This document shows positions 1 to 5,883 of a DNA stretch of 10,934 bases, one piece after another (the stretch's first letter is position 1; the number at the start of each line of letters is the position of its first letter). A program made the position numbers and the translations under genes. The notes below the pieces were generated by a model. The model saw nothing but the letters and a program-made list of their open reading frames with translations, did not search any database and was not told the DNA's origin. Origin of the DNA: Helicobacteraceae bacterium (lineage in GTDB: Bacteria; Campylobacterota; Campylobacteria; Campylobacterales; Sulfurimonadaceae); contig JALWLR010000255.1 of NCBI GenBank assembly GCA_027084065.1, forward strand, positions 1 to 10,934, written 5' to 3'.

Positions 1-43
1 ATCAGGGACACACTTGCATAAATGTCACTCGTATTATACTAAA

Positions 44-334
44 TTACACAAAAGTGCCCTCAAGTATGATGAAGTGTTTGTCATTCACGGCGGCATTTAG
101 CAGCCTCTCCTCAAACTTGCTTATAGCCTTTTTACTCTTGAGGTATTCGATAGTATCAATCCCAGTAAAATTGATGATAGCCGTATCACCCATCACAAAA
201 AGAGGTGGGGCGCTCAATTTGCGCCTCAACTTCGCCAAAAGGATTTGAAAAAGAGTCTTTTCGTCAAATTTGTGACGGAGCTTATCGACTGGCTCATTCG
301 CCTTGATTTTGACTTTAACTGTTTTGCTCTTCAT
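44..334 (-). CDS. Hypothetical phage protein, 96 aa
   Basis: I do not recognise a family. The product is a small basic protein with no signal peptide or membrane segment. Its N-terminus (residues 1-12) is rich in Lys and Val, the middle (about 43-60) is hydrophobic (PPLFVMGDTAIINFTGI), and the rest is mixed alpha/beta in character. The ATG is preceded by GTGGAG about 8 bases upstream, and the gene starts inside the last 20 bases of the preceding terminase-small-like gene. The two are therefore probably translationally coupled and part of one late transcript. No gene starts in the 43 bases that remain to the left. Being a real gene is likely from the coupling; its function is unknown. Confidence 0.6.
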   Translation of the reverse strand: MKSKTVKVKIKANEPVDKLRHKFDEKTLFQILLAKLRRKLSAPPLFVMGDTAIINFTGIDTIEYLKSKKAISKFEERLLNAAVNDKHFIILEGTFV

Positions 335-653
335 CGATAAACTCCACTATTACCTTTTGTGGCTCGCTTTGCTGGGTCACCTCGTATTTTTCCGTATAGC
401 CACGATGCTTCGCTTTGGTCTTGAGAAAAAAGATGATAGCGGTCACATCTCCCGCTTGGATCTTCTCAAAAAGCTTATCTTCCACGCTGTCGATTACCGC
501 CTCTTTGATATTGTCTATCTCTTGGGCAAAGTCCTCACGGAGTTTGTACCAATTGTAAAAAGTGGTTCGCCCTATGCCGATGGCTTCGCATGTTTTGGAG
601 ACGTTACCACTCTTTTTGAAGTGCTCTATAAAAAGCTTTTGCTTTTTTGTCAT
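315..653 (-). CDS. Terminase small subunit-like HTH protein, 112 aa
   Basis: The N-terminal half carries a helix-turn-helix: KQKLFIEHF, then NVSKTCEAIGIGRTTFYNWY (residues about 17-36). The segment after it (DSVEDKLFEKIQAGDVTAII, about 55-74, then FFLKTKAKHRGY) is the pattern seen in small phage HTH proteins of the terminase-small or phBC6A51 type. Small terminase subunits bind the packaging site and hand DNA to the large subunit. The start follows AAGGG at about 7 bases and lies 2 bases after the previous gene, and the end overlaps the next gene by 20 bases. Its position downstream of a capsid fragment is odd, because small terminases normally precede capsid genes. It may instead be a DNA-binding accessory or regulatory protein. 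Confidence 0.6.
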   Translation of the reverse strand: MTKKQKLFIEHFKKSGNVSKTCEAIGIGRTTFYNWYKLREDFAQEIDNIKEAVIDSVEDKLFEKIQAGDVTAIIFFLKTKAKHRGYTEKYEVTQQSEPQKVIVEFIDEEQNS

Positions 654-655
654 CT

Positions 656-1249
656 TTAACCCTTGAATGTCTTGGACTGTATCTGTAGCGCTACCTCTTC
701 ATTGAGTCCTTGCACCTCATACTCTCGTATCTCATCAAGTAGGCGCTTCTCAAACTCCATAAGCTCGTGTTGCGCGGCAATGCCCTCCACTATATCTGAG
801 GTGTATTCCATATCGATGCGTGGAGCTATATCCTCAATAAGCCCGCTATCAGCTAAAACAAGGGCAATTTTGAGGAGATTGTCGTTACGCTTTTGAAATA
901 TATCAAGCTTGCCACTTTTGATCTCTTTGTATACTATCTCAATGATGGCTTTTTGCTCTTCTTTGAGCGGCTCTTTGCGTAGCTGCACGCTTTTTAGCTG
1001 CTCTTTGAGCTTTTTGCTCTCCAATTCCCTAAGCTGGATGCTCTTTTGAATGCTTTGCGTGAGTTTTTGGGTGTATTCTTTGCCTTTTTGATACTTGAGC
1101 AGCGTTTTTGCCTCATCGTTTAGCGTAGGATCGTTTTGGATGGCCTCTATTGTGCTATCCAGCGCCTCGGAGGTGATAGCCACCTCTTGGCGAATGCTCT
1201 CGCTTGCATAAGGATACTTATCCAGCTGAGCAAACTCTTTGAGCTTCAT
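656..1249 (-). CDS. Coiled-coil phage protein of unknown function, 197 aa
   Basis: The protein is largely alpha-helical and highly charged. A long coiled-coil-like stretch runs from about residue 50 to 110, with repeated K, E, Q and L. A second helical part (about 120-190) contains LLKIALVLADSGLIEDIAP and then EFEKRLLDEIREYEVQGLNE. There is no signal peptide or transmembrane segment. It lies 9 bases after the capsid fragment and 2 bases before the terminase-small-like gene, so the three form one leftward unit. An AAAGGT lies just upstream of the ATG. The position beside a capsid gene would suit a scaffold, head-completion or tail-assembly chaperone role, but no motif supports any of these. 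Treat it as an unknown structural-region protein. Confidence 0.65.
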   Translation of the reverse strand: MKLKEFAQLDKYPYASESIRQEVAITSEALDSTIEAIQNDPTLNDEAKTLLKYQKGKEYTQKLTQSIQKSIQLRELESKKLKEQLKSVQLRKEPLKEEQKAIIEIVYKEIKSGKLDIFQKRNDNLLKIALVLADSGLIEDIAPRIDMEYTSDIVEGIAAQHELMEFEKRLLDEIREYEVQGLNEEVALQIQSKTFKG

Positions 1250-1258
1250 GGCTTACCT

Positions 1259-1879
1259 TTAATTGGTGATGATAGCCACATATTTCTGCTTTTTAGCCTC
1301 CATTTTCATCACCCAATTGGACGCTTTTTGCAAATCTGCAAATGTTGGGCTTGGCTGCGCAAGCGTTCCCTCAAAACTCCATCCTACTGGATGCAATACG
1401 AAGCCACGCCTTGAGATAACTTGTGTCTCACCGCTGCCATATCCCGTGCGTGGATCTTTGTAAATTTCAAGAGGAGGCAAGTTACCGCTCAGCTCTTTAT
1501 TGGCATAGGCAAAAAGTCCTCTTTGAGCAATAACGGATAGATACTTGGTTTTATTGCTGCCTTGGATTGTAGGCATCAAATCATTGACAATCACCCTAAA
1601 CTTGCCATAAAACGGCACTGGCTTAAGCGCTGGGTTCTGGCTTGGAATTACCATTTCAATAAGGTCTTGCTCTTTGAGATCTTTATAGACTTTTGAGTGC
1701 ACAAAGAGAAAATCAAACTTATCTTGCTGGTCTCCCTGCTTTGCGATAGCCTCCAAGATTATCGATGGCGATAGCTTGACATCTGCTGTAGTGTCCGTGC
1801 TATCATTGGCCACATCGTGAAGCAGCTCTGTAGATTTTTGCGCAAAAGTGTTTAAGATTGCCGACGCTCTATTCTGCAA
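1259..1879 (-). pseudogene. Major capsid protein, 5'-truncated C-terminal fragment
   Basis: The reading frame matches the C-terminal two thirds of phage coat proteins of the HK97-fold group: EAIAKQGDQQDKFDFLFVHS, then KVYKDLKEQDLIEMV, PFYGKFRVIVNDLMPT, RRGFVLHPVGWSFEG and SPTFADLQKASNWV. The order and wording of these blocks are typical of capsid proteins of roughly 330-350 residues, whereas only about 206 remain. The only available start is a TTG without a good ribosome site, and a TAG lies four codons upstream of it. Homology therefore stops abruptly near position 1885. The 5' part of the gene is missing and the DNA beyond it is not capsid-like. It is probably not able to make a working shell protein unless an intact copy exists elsewhere. 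Confidence 0.75.
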
Positions 1880-2369
1880 ATTTCTACCCTAGTAATTTTT
1901 AATATAATTTACCACTTTGTTGAGTCGACACGCCGCTGCCAGCTTATTCAGCTAGATTATGGCCTTCCTAAGCCTTTTACCTATACGCGTGGTGCAATCT
2001 TCAGCTTTTATTTGCTCAAAAAAACCTTTTTAACGATGACAAATGACAAAATAAAAATGCGTAGTAATTTTGATCTTATCTCTTTTATAAGATGTTTTAG
2101 TGTCCTAGTAGGTTCTGGCTGGCTTTTAGATGTTTAGGGGGTGGGGTGGTCAGTAGAGCTGCACAATCACACTATTTGCAAAGTTAAAAAATGGTGTTGA
2201 CGATGCAAGTAAAACCTATGAAATGGAAAATAGTTATTGTCAACTCGTATGGCTTCACCTGCGCTTTAAAGGTTACATATTAAGAACGACATTTTTTTTC
2301 TACTCTCAAAGGGTTACAAAGATTACCATTGAAGAGGCGGGTCATTCTTTCCACATAATTTTTGGCAAC
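1880..2369. other. About 490 bp with no recognisable gene (deletion or scar region)
   Basis: Neither strand holds a convincing gene. Short open frames exist on the plus strand (for example from 2191 and from 2223), but they lack ribosome sites and recognisable content. In the expected gene order, a large terminase, portal and the capsid N-terminus would lie here. An inverted repeat ATCTTAT/ATAAGAT with a 7-base loop lies at 2073-2093. A G-rich tract at 2136-2149 reads approximately as the inverse of the C-rich tracts at 2523-2532 and 2599-2607. The stretch looks like a deletion junction with degraded sequence. Confidence 0.5.
2073..2093. repeat. Inverted repeat, 7-bp arms
   Basis: ATCTTAT (2073-2079) and ATAAGAT (2087-2093) are perfect complements around a 7-base loop. 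There is no run of T on either exit side, so it is a weak candidate for a terminator. Confidence 0.4.
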
Positions 2370-2522
2370 TTATATTGCAGGGGTATAGAGGCTCCAACCA
2401 TCAATTTTGGCTTTTTTGCTGACTTCATTGTGAAAAACACCATAGTCTTTTACTATGGCTCTTATAGACATATCACTACCCTCGTATAGTTCTTTTATGC
2501 TATCCCATTTAATCTGTTTCAA
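2370..2522 (-). pseudogene. HTH remnant, probable small terminase N-terminus, 50 aa
   Basis: Reading from a TTG at 2522 (or GTG at 2528), the frame encodes KQIKWDSIKELYEGSDMSIR and continues AIVKDYGVFHNEVSKKAKIDGW before stopping eight codons later. A Trp, then a short helix, then a recognition helix and the ending 'K-x-x-GW' is the usual start of phage small-terminase-type HTH proteins, which continue for another 80-150 residues. Here the frame ends in unrelated sequence, so the protein is truncated or broken. It lies directly after the decayed HNH gene, which is the normal HNH/terminase order in cos-type phages. A 7-bp inverted repeat (CCATAGT/ACTATGG, 2440-2458) lies inside it. It may still be expressed as a small DNA-binding peptide. 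Confidence 0.5.
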
Positions 2523-2608
2523 CCCCACCCCTTCGTTTTAGAGTTTGTTAAAAATTGTGGGCTCGCGCGGTCGCGGGGATTTACCTATAAAATTTCAACC
2601 CCACCCCT
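2517..2608. repeat. 16-bp direct repeat flanking a 60-bp insert
   Basis: TTTCAACCCCACCCCT occurs exactly at 2517-2532 and again at 2593-2608. Between the copies are 60 bases that include a GC-rich core at about 2558-2578 (GCTCGCGCGGTCGCGGGG). One copy forms the end of the HNH pseudogene and the other forms the start of the small-terminase remnant. The simplest ancestral arrangement is a stop/start overlap (TTGA) that was split by an insertion duplicating 16 bases. Confidence 0.75.
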
Positions 2609-2896
2609 CCCTTTTCGCGGCTGTCTTGCGTGCGTGGCAACTATGGCGTAGCGCCTCCAGGTTTTCGAGTGCATATGGGTCTCCACCATCTTTAAGCTCT
2701 TCGATGTTATCCACCATGTAAGCCAAAGTGATGCGTCCCTCTCGCCTATACTACTGGCACAACCCACCATCTCGATGCATAACAGACTGCACACTTTTCG
2801 CCATTTATGCAATTTATAAATCTTTTTGCTATTTGAATCTCGTTTTTTTGTGTTGTATGCTTTTGCTTTTTTTTCGCACATCTCGCATTTATCCAC
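2595..2896 (-). pseudogene. HNH endonuclease pseudogene
   Basis: The N-terminal part starts at GTG 2896 and reads DKCEMCEKKAKAYNTKKRDS, then KKIYKLHKWRKV, the zinc-binding start of small phage HNH nucleases. About 106 bases in (near 2790) the frame shifts by one base. The homologous sequence then continues as SVMHRDGGLCQ, a TAG stop (2751-2753), YRREGRITLAYMVDNIEELK, DGGDPYALENLEAL and RHSCHARKT, ending at TGA 2595-2597. Intact relatives normally have Cys where Tyr and Arg now stand (CQ-x-C and LCHSCH), and His where Asn stands (VDHI). The nuclease is therefore dead by several independent lesions. Such HNH proteins assist terminase at cos-type ends in several phages and normally sit just before the small terminase, as this remnant does. 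Confidence 0.75.
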
Positions 2897-2931
2897 ATAG
2901 TTCAGACGATGCTTTTAAAAAATATGCTTCA

Positions 2932-3765
2932 TCATACAAACTCTAATTCACCTTTGCTAAATAGAGCAGCCAATCGTTCTGGGGTTAATCTGTATAGTTT
3001 ACCATCATCTGCTACAAATACCTTTTCATCATCTTTATATGTCCCTATCATCCAATTATCTTGGACTTTAACTTTTAATCGTTTTGGCATATAAGAGTGA
3101 TAAACTTCATTTTTTAAAAAATTAGGCATATTGTATTTTTTTCTTACTGATGGATCATGTAGATAAAGTACTATAGCTCTTTTTAGGCTTTCATAGTTTA
3201 TACTATCTTTTATCTTTTTCCATTCTTTGAAAGCTTCTTTTTTATTTCCTGCATATGTTGAAATTACTCGGTAAATAGAATAGAGTTCATTGAATTTTTT
3301 GTCTAGCTTTTGTATTATATTATTATCATCATCATATATATTATTTATTACTTGGTTCGTTTTTCGTTCGCTCTCAGTGTTAGGATTTACGCTTTCTCGG
3401 TATTTATGAGCTTTATAATCGTTCGTTTTTCGTTCGCTTTTTTTTGAGGTTTTTTTGGGAATATTGATATTATTTTCTAGTTCTAAAAAATTTTTCTGAT
3501 GCCAATATTGTAAAAATAATTCAGCCTCTTTAGTAAATTCAATGATCCATTTATGTGCGGTGCTTTTTGCCAATCCCCATAAATCTGCATAAAATGCTAC
3601 AGAATTAATATGCCCCATTTCCATATCATGCCAATATATCAAAAAGGCCATAGATTTTTTTCTTCCTTTTTTACCTTTTTGATTCAATTCATTTACATAA
3701 TCAATAGGATAAAGTCGATAATATAATCTTGTTTTTATAACTTCAGTATCCTCCCTCAGTTTCAT
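2932..3765 (-). CDS. HTH replication-initiator-like protein (O-like), 277 aa
   Basis: The N-terminal domain (about residues 38-80: AFLIYWHDMEMGHINSVAFY, then ADLWGLAKSTAHKWIIEF) looks like the winged HTH of phage replication proteins. A Lys/Asn-rich linker (about 95-155) follows. The C-terminal part (about 157-230: YAGNKKEAFKEWKKI, then HDPSVRKKYNMPNFLKNEVY) resembles the helical C-terminal domain that recruits helicase or its loader in O/DnaD-like proteins. The linker contains SERKTN twice (residues 110-115 and 132-137), encoded by identical 18-bp DNA repeats beside an AT-rich tract, as in origins placed inside initiator genes. A GGAG lies upstream of the ATG, 3 bases after the previous gene. 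Base composition is clearly more AT-rich than the primase and helicase genes. Its role as initiator is inferred from layout and domain shape. Confidence 0.65.
   Translation of the reverse strand: MKLREDTEVIKTRLYYRLYPIDYVNELNQKGKKGRKKSMAFLIYWHDMEMGHINSVAFYADLWGLAKSTAHKWIIEFTKEAELFLQYWHQKNFLELENNINIPKKTSKKSERKTNDYKAHKYRESVNPNTESERKTNQVINNIYDDDNNIIQKLDKKFNELYSIYRVISTYAGNKKEAFKEWKKIKDSINYESLKRAIVLYLHDPSVRKKYNMPNFLKNEVYHSYMPKRLKVKVQDNWMIGTYKDDEKVFVADDGKLYRLTPERLAALFSKGELEFV
3311..3353. promoter_or_regulatory. AT-rich tract, candidate DNA-unwinding element
   Basis: About 40 bases of almost only A and T, including TATTATATTATTATC and ATATATATTATTTATTAC, directly adjoin the first 18-bp repeat inside the initiator gene. 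This is the arrangement of an unwinding region next to initiator sites. It is inferred from composition only. Confidence 0.4.
3355..3438. repeat. Two exact 18-bp direct repeats, candidate iterons/origin
   Basis: GTTCGTTTTTCGTTCGCT occurs at 3355-3372 and 3421-3438, 66 bases apart. Each copy contains GTTCG twice, 11 bases (one helical turn) apart, giving four half-sites. All 18 bases match, including silent codon positions, which points to a constraint on the DNA or a recent duplication. Together with the AT-rich tract at 3311-3353 this could be a replication origin bound by the encoded protein. Confidence 0.5.
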
Positions 3766-3768
3766 TAA

Positions 3769-4383
3769 TCACAACTCCTTCAGTTCCTCTATTAAGTTTA
3801 TTACTTTTATTTTCATACCATATACATCATGCGACCGCTCGATAATGATCTTGTCACAATTTTTCTCTATCTTTGCAATAGCTTCCTGTAAAGGCTTGAT
3901 TGCACTTTTGAGATATTTTTTCGCTTTTTCTCTCTCATCCTGCCATTTTTGCTTATTCGCTTTCTCGGCCTCTATGTACTGCTGAAGTGGTAGCATCACA
4001 TTCTTATTAAACTCCTCTTGAAGCTCTTTAGAGGGCTCATCTCCGATATATCGAGTAGCAAGCATCTTAAGCATCACCCAATGGTCATAGATTCCGCTTG
4101 GTTTGGAGAGATGATGCTTCGTTAGAGAGTCTGTATCCAGATTCTTTACAAACTCTCTAATGCCAAAAGCATCCAAAAACATCTGAAAATTACCTTCACA
4201 AGCTCCGTACATCCATGCGCTCATGATCTCTCTTGGGATTTTATTGATAATTCTATCACCATATATCCCACTCTCCTCTATCGCCTCTACTATAGGCTCA
4301 AACTCTCGCTTCACTTCGCTTAAGCTTTTACCAGAGATAATTGCGATATCTTTCATTTTCAATGCATATTCGACGTTTTTCAT
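3769..4383 (-). CDS. Hypothetical helical protein, 204 aa
   Basis: I do not recognise a family. The first half (about residues 1-100) is mixed helical with KSLSEVKREFEPIVEAIEES and IPREIMSAWMYGACEGNFQM. The second half (about 118-204) is a long charged helical region with coiled-coil character, EAEKANKQKWQDEREKAKKY, then IKPLQEAIAKIEKN. There is no signal peptide, membrane segment or metal-binding cluster. A GGGAGAG lies at a good distance upstream of the ATG. The gene starts 11 bases after the 146-residue gene and ends 3 bases before the initiator-like gene, so it belongs to the same early operon. The location just upstream of an initiator would suit a replication accessory or helicase-loading role, but no motif supports that. 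Confidence 0.65.
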   Translation of the reverse strand: MKNVEYALKMKDIAIISGKSLSEVKREFEPIVEAIEESGIYGDRIINKIPREIMSAWMYGACEGNFQMFLDAFGIREFVKNLDTDSLTKHHLSKPSGIYDHWVMLKMLATRYIGDEPSKELQEEFNKNVMLPLQQYIEAEKANKQKWQDEREKAKKYLKSAIKPLQEAIAKIEKNCDKIIIERSHDVYGMKIKVINLIEELKEL

Positions 4384-4394
4384 ACTTCTCTCCC

Positions 4395-4835
4395 TTAATC
4401 CAATTTTTTTAGTTCTGCTACTATCTTTTTGGCTTTTTGGTAGTTATCCTTGTCTAATACACTGATTATGCTCTTATTCATGATATTGAAAAGCTCCATA
4501 GCCTTTATCGTAACAATTTGATATTTCGCCCTTCTATTCCCTCCGCTCACTTTATCGAGCTTTTCCCAATAAGACAATGCACCACATGGCCAAAAATCTG
4601 GAGCAGCGTCATTAGCCATCAAACCAAGAGAATTAAGTTGATCATCCAATACTGTCCCATTCGGATTGTAGTGCCTCGCTCTTCTGTCCAAATCTAAAAG
4701 AGCTAAGATATACTTTTCTCTATCACGATAAATTTTTGGATCTATGTGAGGAGCCAACTCTTTCTCTCTCTGCTTGAAATCATCGTATATCCTAATTGCT
4801 CTTTCAAAGAAACGGACTAGTTCAACATGTAACAT
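4395..4835 (-). CDS. Hypothetical protein, 146 aa
   Basis: I do not recognise a family. The protein is mainly helical and charged, with a short aromatic and small-residue centre (DAAPDFWPCGALSYWEKLDK, about residues 76-95) followed by a basic stretch (GGNRRAKYQIVTIKAMELF). It has no signal peptide or transmembrane segment. An AAAGGAT ribosome site lies upstream of the ATG. It overlaps the end of a possible small reading frame that runs from 4930, and it is followed after 11 bases by the 204-residue gene. The clear ribosome site and operon position make it a real gene. Its function is open. Confidence 0.65.
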   Translation of the reverse strand: MLHVELVRFFERAIRIYDDFKQREKELAPHIDPKIYRDREKYILALLDLDRRARHYNPNGTVLDDQLNSLGLMANDAAPDFWPCGALSYWEKLDKVSGGNRRAKYQIVTIKAMELFNIMNKSIISVLDKDNYQKAKKIVAELKKLD

Positions 4836-4930
4836 CGTGATATCCTTTCAATGATTTGTTTGTCAGATTTGTTTGTCCAAATAAAGCATTCAATGTGAAT
4901 GTGGCCTATGGTTGCGTCCATTAAATACAT
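4817..4930 (-). CDS. Possible small protein, 34-37 aa
   Basis: A short frame runs from ATG 4930 (or ATG 4921, starting MDATIGHIHIECFIWTNKSD) to a TAG at 4817-4819. It fills the gap between the 79- and 146-residue genes and overlaps the next start by 19 bases, which is the coupling pattern of this operon. The composition looks protein-like. No good ribosome site is visible before either ATG, so it may be only a leader or chance frame. It contains a tandem 13-bp DNA repeat. Confidence 0.3.
   Translation of the reverse strand: MYLMDATIGHIHIECFIWTNKSDKQIIERISRCYMLN
4853..4878. repeat. Tandem 13-bp repeat
   Basis: GATTTGTTTGTCA (4853-4865) is followed directly by GATTTGTTTGTCC (4866-4878), matching at 12 of 13 bases. 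It ends 17 bases upstream of the start codon of the 146-residue gene, so a regulatory role in that leader is possible. Confidence 0.6.
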
Positions 4931-4948
4931 TTATCATATTCACATATT

Positions 4949-5188
4949 TTAGGCACTTTTTACAGACCCAATTAGGCCCCAAAAGGCCTTGGCTATCTCC
5001 ATATCGTCACACTCATCCTTGTCTATAAGTTCTTTGATCTCCAGGTAGGTATCGGACTCCGATAAAAAACTCATCAGTATCCGCTCATAAGAAAGTCCGG
5101 TAGCCTGTTTCACTCTCTCAAATAAAATCACCACATCATCTTTGAGATATGGCCGAAATCTGATTTTGTTTTGCATGGTGTGTCTCAT
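4949..5188 (-). CDS. Small possible ribbon-helix-helix protein, 79 aa
   Basis: After a short start (MRHTMQN) the sequence reads KIRFRPYLKDDVVILFERVK and then QATGLSYERILMSFLSESD. A short basic beta-strand followed by two helices with a Gly between them is the outline of ribbon-helix-helix DNA-binding proteins, although no diagnostic motif makes this certain. The C-terminus is acidic (DKDECDDME) and ends in a hydrophobic helix (AKAFWGLIGSV). An AAAGGATAG precedes the first ATG; the second, at codon 5, is less well placed. It is separated from the upstream gene by 180 bases containing a hairpin, so it may head its own transcription unit. A role in regulating this sub-operon is a guess. Confidence 0.6.
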   Translation of the reverse strand: MRHTMQNKIRFRPYLKDDVVILFERVKQATGLSYERILMSFLSESDTYLEIKELIDKDECDDMEIAKAFWGLIGSVKSA

Positions 5189-5281
5189 ACACTATCCTTT
5201 TGCTATTATTATCTTCAAAGACTCTTATCGGTACTATGAGAATTGTATAGTGTAATTTCATTATCAATTCTTCTTTACATC

Positions 5282-5297
5282 AGGGGATTTATCCCCT
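5282..5297. repeat. Perfect hairpin in a 180-bp intergenic gap
   Basis: AGGGGAT and ATCCCCT pair around a 2-base loop between the 73- and 79-residue genes (gap 5189-5368). On the plus side it is followed by an AT-rich stretch with ATAAAAAATTTTT rather than a pure T run. It may terminate or attenuate the upstream leftward transcript, or be an operator. The rest of the gap shows no clear gene. Confidence 0.45.
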
Positions 5298-5368
5298 CAT
5301 TTATAAAAAATTTTTAACCTACATTTCGAGCTTTTTGAGAAGCACTTTCCCACTCTTCACCAATTATT

Positions 5369-5590
5369 TTAATCCTCGCTTCTTAATTGTCTTTGCTGTT
5401 GTATGGCCAACTTAAATAGCTCATTAATTCGTTTGCCATGATGGTGTAACAAATCGCACAAATAGCTAATTGTCGGTGTTAAATGATCTTCTGACTCTAA
5501 TAATCTTCCAACAGCATATAAAAGAGTTTCTATATGCTCTAATGCATACACATCTTTTTCATATTCAAAAACATTCTCATTTTTCATCAT
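5369..5590 (-). CDS. Hypothetical small helical protein, 73 aa
   Basis: I do not recognise a family. The sequence is helical with VYALEHIETLLYAVGRLLES and then YLCDLLHHHGKRINELFKLA, ending in a polar, Gln/Arg-rich tail. Two ATG codons stand in a row at 5590 and 5587, preceded by GGAGG; the second has the better spacing. The start overlaps the last codons of the upstream CHC2-like gene by 14 bases, so the two are probably coupled. It is the last gene before a 180-base gap with a hairpin and thus probably ends this part of the operon. Confidence 0.6.
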   Translation of the reverse strand: MMKNENVFEYEKDVYALEHIETLLYAVGRLLESEDHLTPTISYLCDLLHHHGKRINELFKLAIQQQRQLRSED

Positions 5591-5873
5591 TTACCTCCTT
5601 ATGCCAAGAGACTGTACTACAACACAATTTAGCCTCTTTGAGTGGTATTTGGCGGTATTCGTGGATAAGCACCACGATATCGTCTCCCCAGCCGCTGCCA
5701 AAGTCCTTGATGTAGCCATCCCTCCTGATAGAGGCCGATGGCGTGCTGTCATCGGGTCGTAAGCGAAACATGAAGTTACGATTGACCCTATACCCCAATG
5801 CTTCCAGCATAGGCCTAACCTTATCCCTGTCGAGGCTCTCTTTTATCTGGGCTCTAAGCTGTTTAAGATCCAT
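5577..5873 (-). CDS. Stand-alone cysteine-less CHC2-like primase N-terminal domain, 98 aa
   Basis: Residues about 15-80 align with the N-terminal domain of the primase-like protein in this window: MLEALGYRVNRNFMFRLRPD, then STPSASIRRDGYIKDFGSGW, GDDIVVLIHEY and PLKEA. The pattern (x-TPS-S, a short strand, DFG, a GD-I helix, then EA) is that of the CHC2 zinc domain of DnaG primases. The zinc-binding Cys/His residues are, however, replaced by other residues. No TOPRIM or other catalytic part follows, since the protein ends about 18 residues later. AGGAGG lies 7 bases before the ATG. It could be a primase partner, a template-binding module or a competitor of primase. It might also be a shortened duplicate. 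The homology is visible by eye; the function is inferred. Confidence 0.65.
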   Translation of the reverse strand: MDLKQLRAQIKESLDRDKVRPMLEALGYRVNRNFMFRLRPDDSTPSASIRRDGYIKDFGSGWGDDIVVLIHEYRQIPLKEAKLCCSTVSWHKEVNDEK

Positions 5874-5883
5874 CGCTTGCCTC

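Noticed and set aside
33..63. Leftward promoter near the left edge (TATAAT at 33-38, TTGAGG at 58-63)
   Set aside because: The spacer of 19 bases and the poor -35 are weak, and no gene follows before the window ends.
2223..2489. Plus-strand frame of 88 codons in the gene-poor region
   Set aside because: It has no ribosome site, no recognisable content, and overlaps the HTH remnant on the other strand.
2136..2532. Insertion sequence bounded by the inverted G-rich and C-rich tracts
   Set aside because: The match is short and low complexity, and the interval contains a phage HTH remnant rather than a transposase.
2517..2608. Possible two-unit CRISPR array
   Set aside because: There are only two copies of a 16-base repeat, no third unit, no cas gene, and both copies fall in phage gene ends.
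5282..5297. Rho-independent terminator
   Set aside because: The stem is perfect, but no T run follows in the leftward direction of transcription, so it is reported only as a hairpin.
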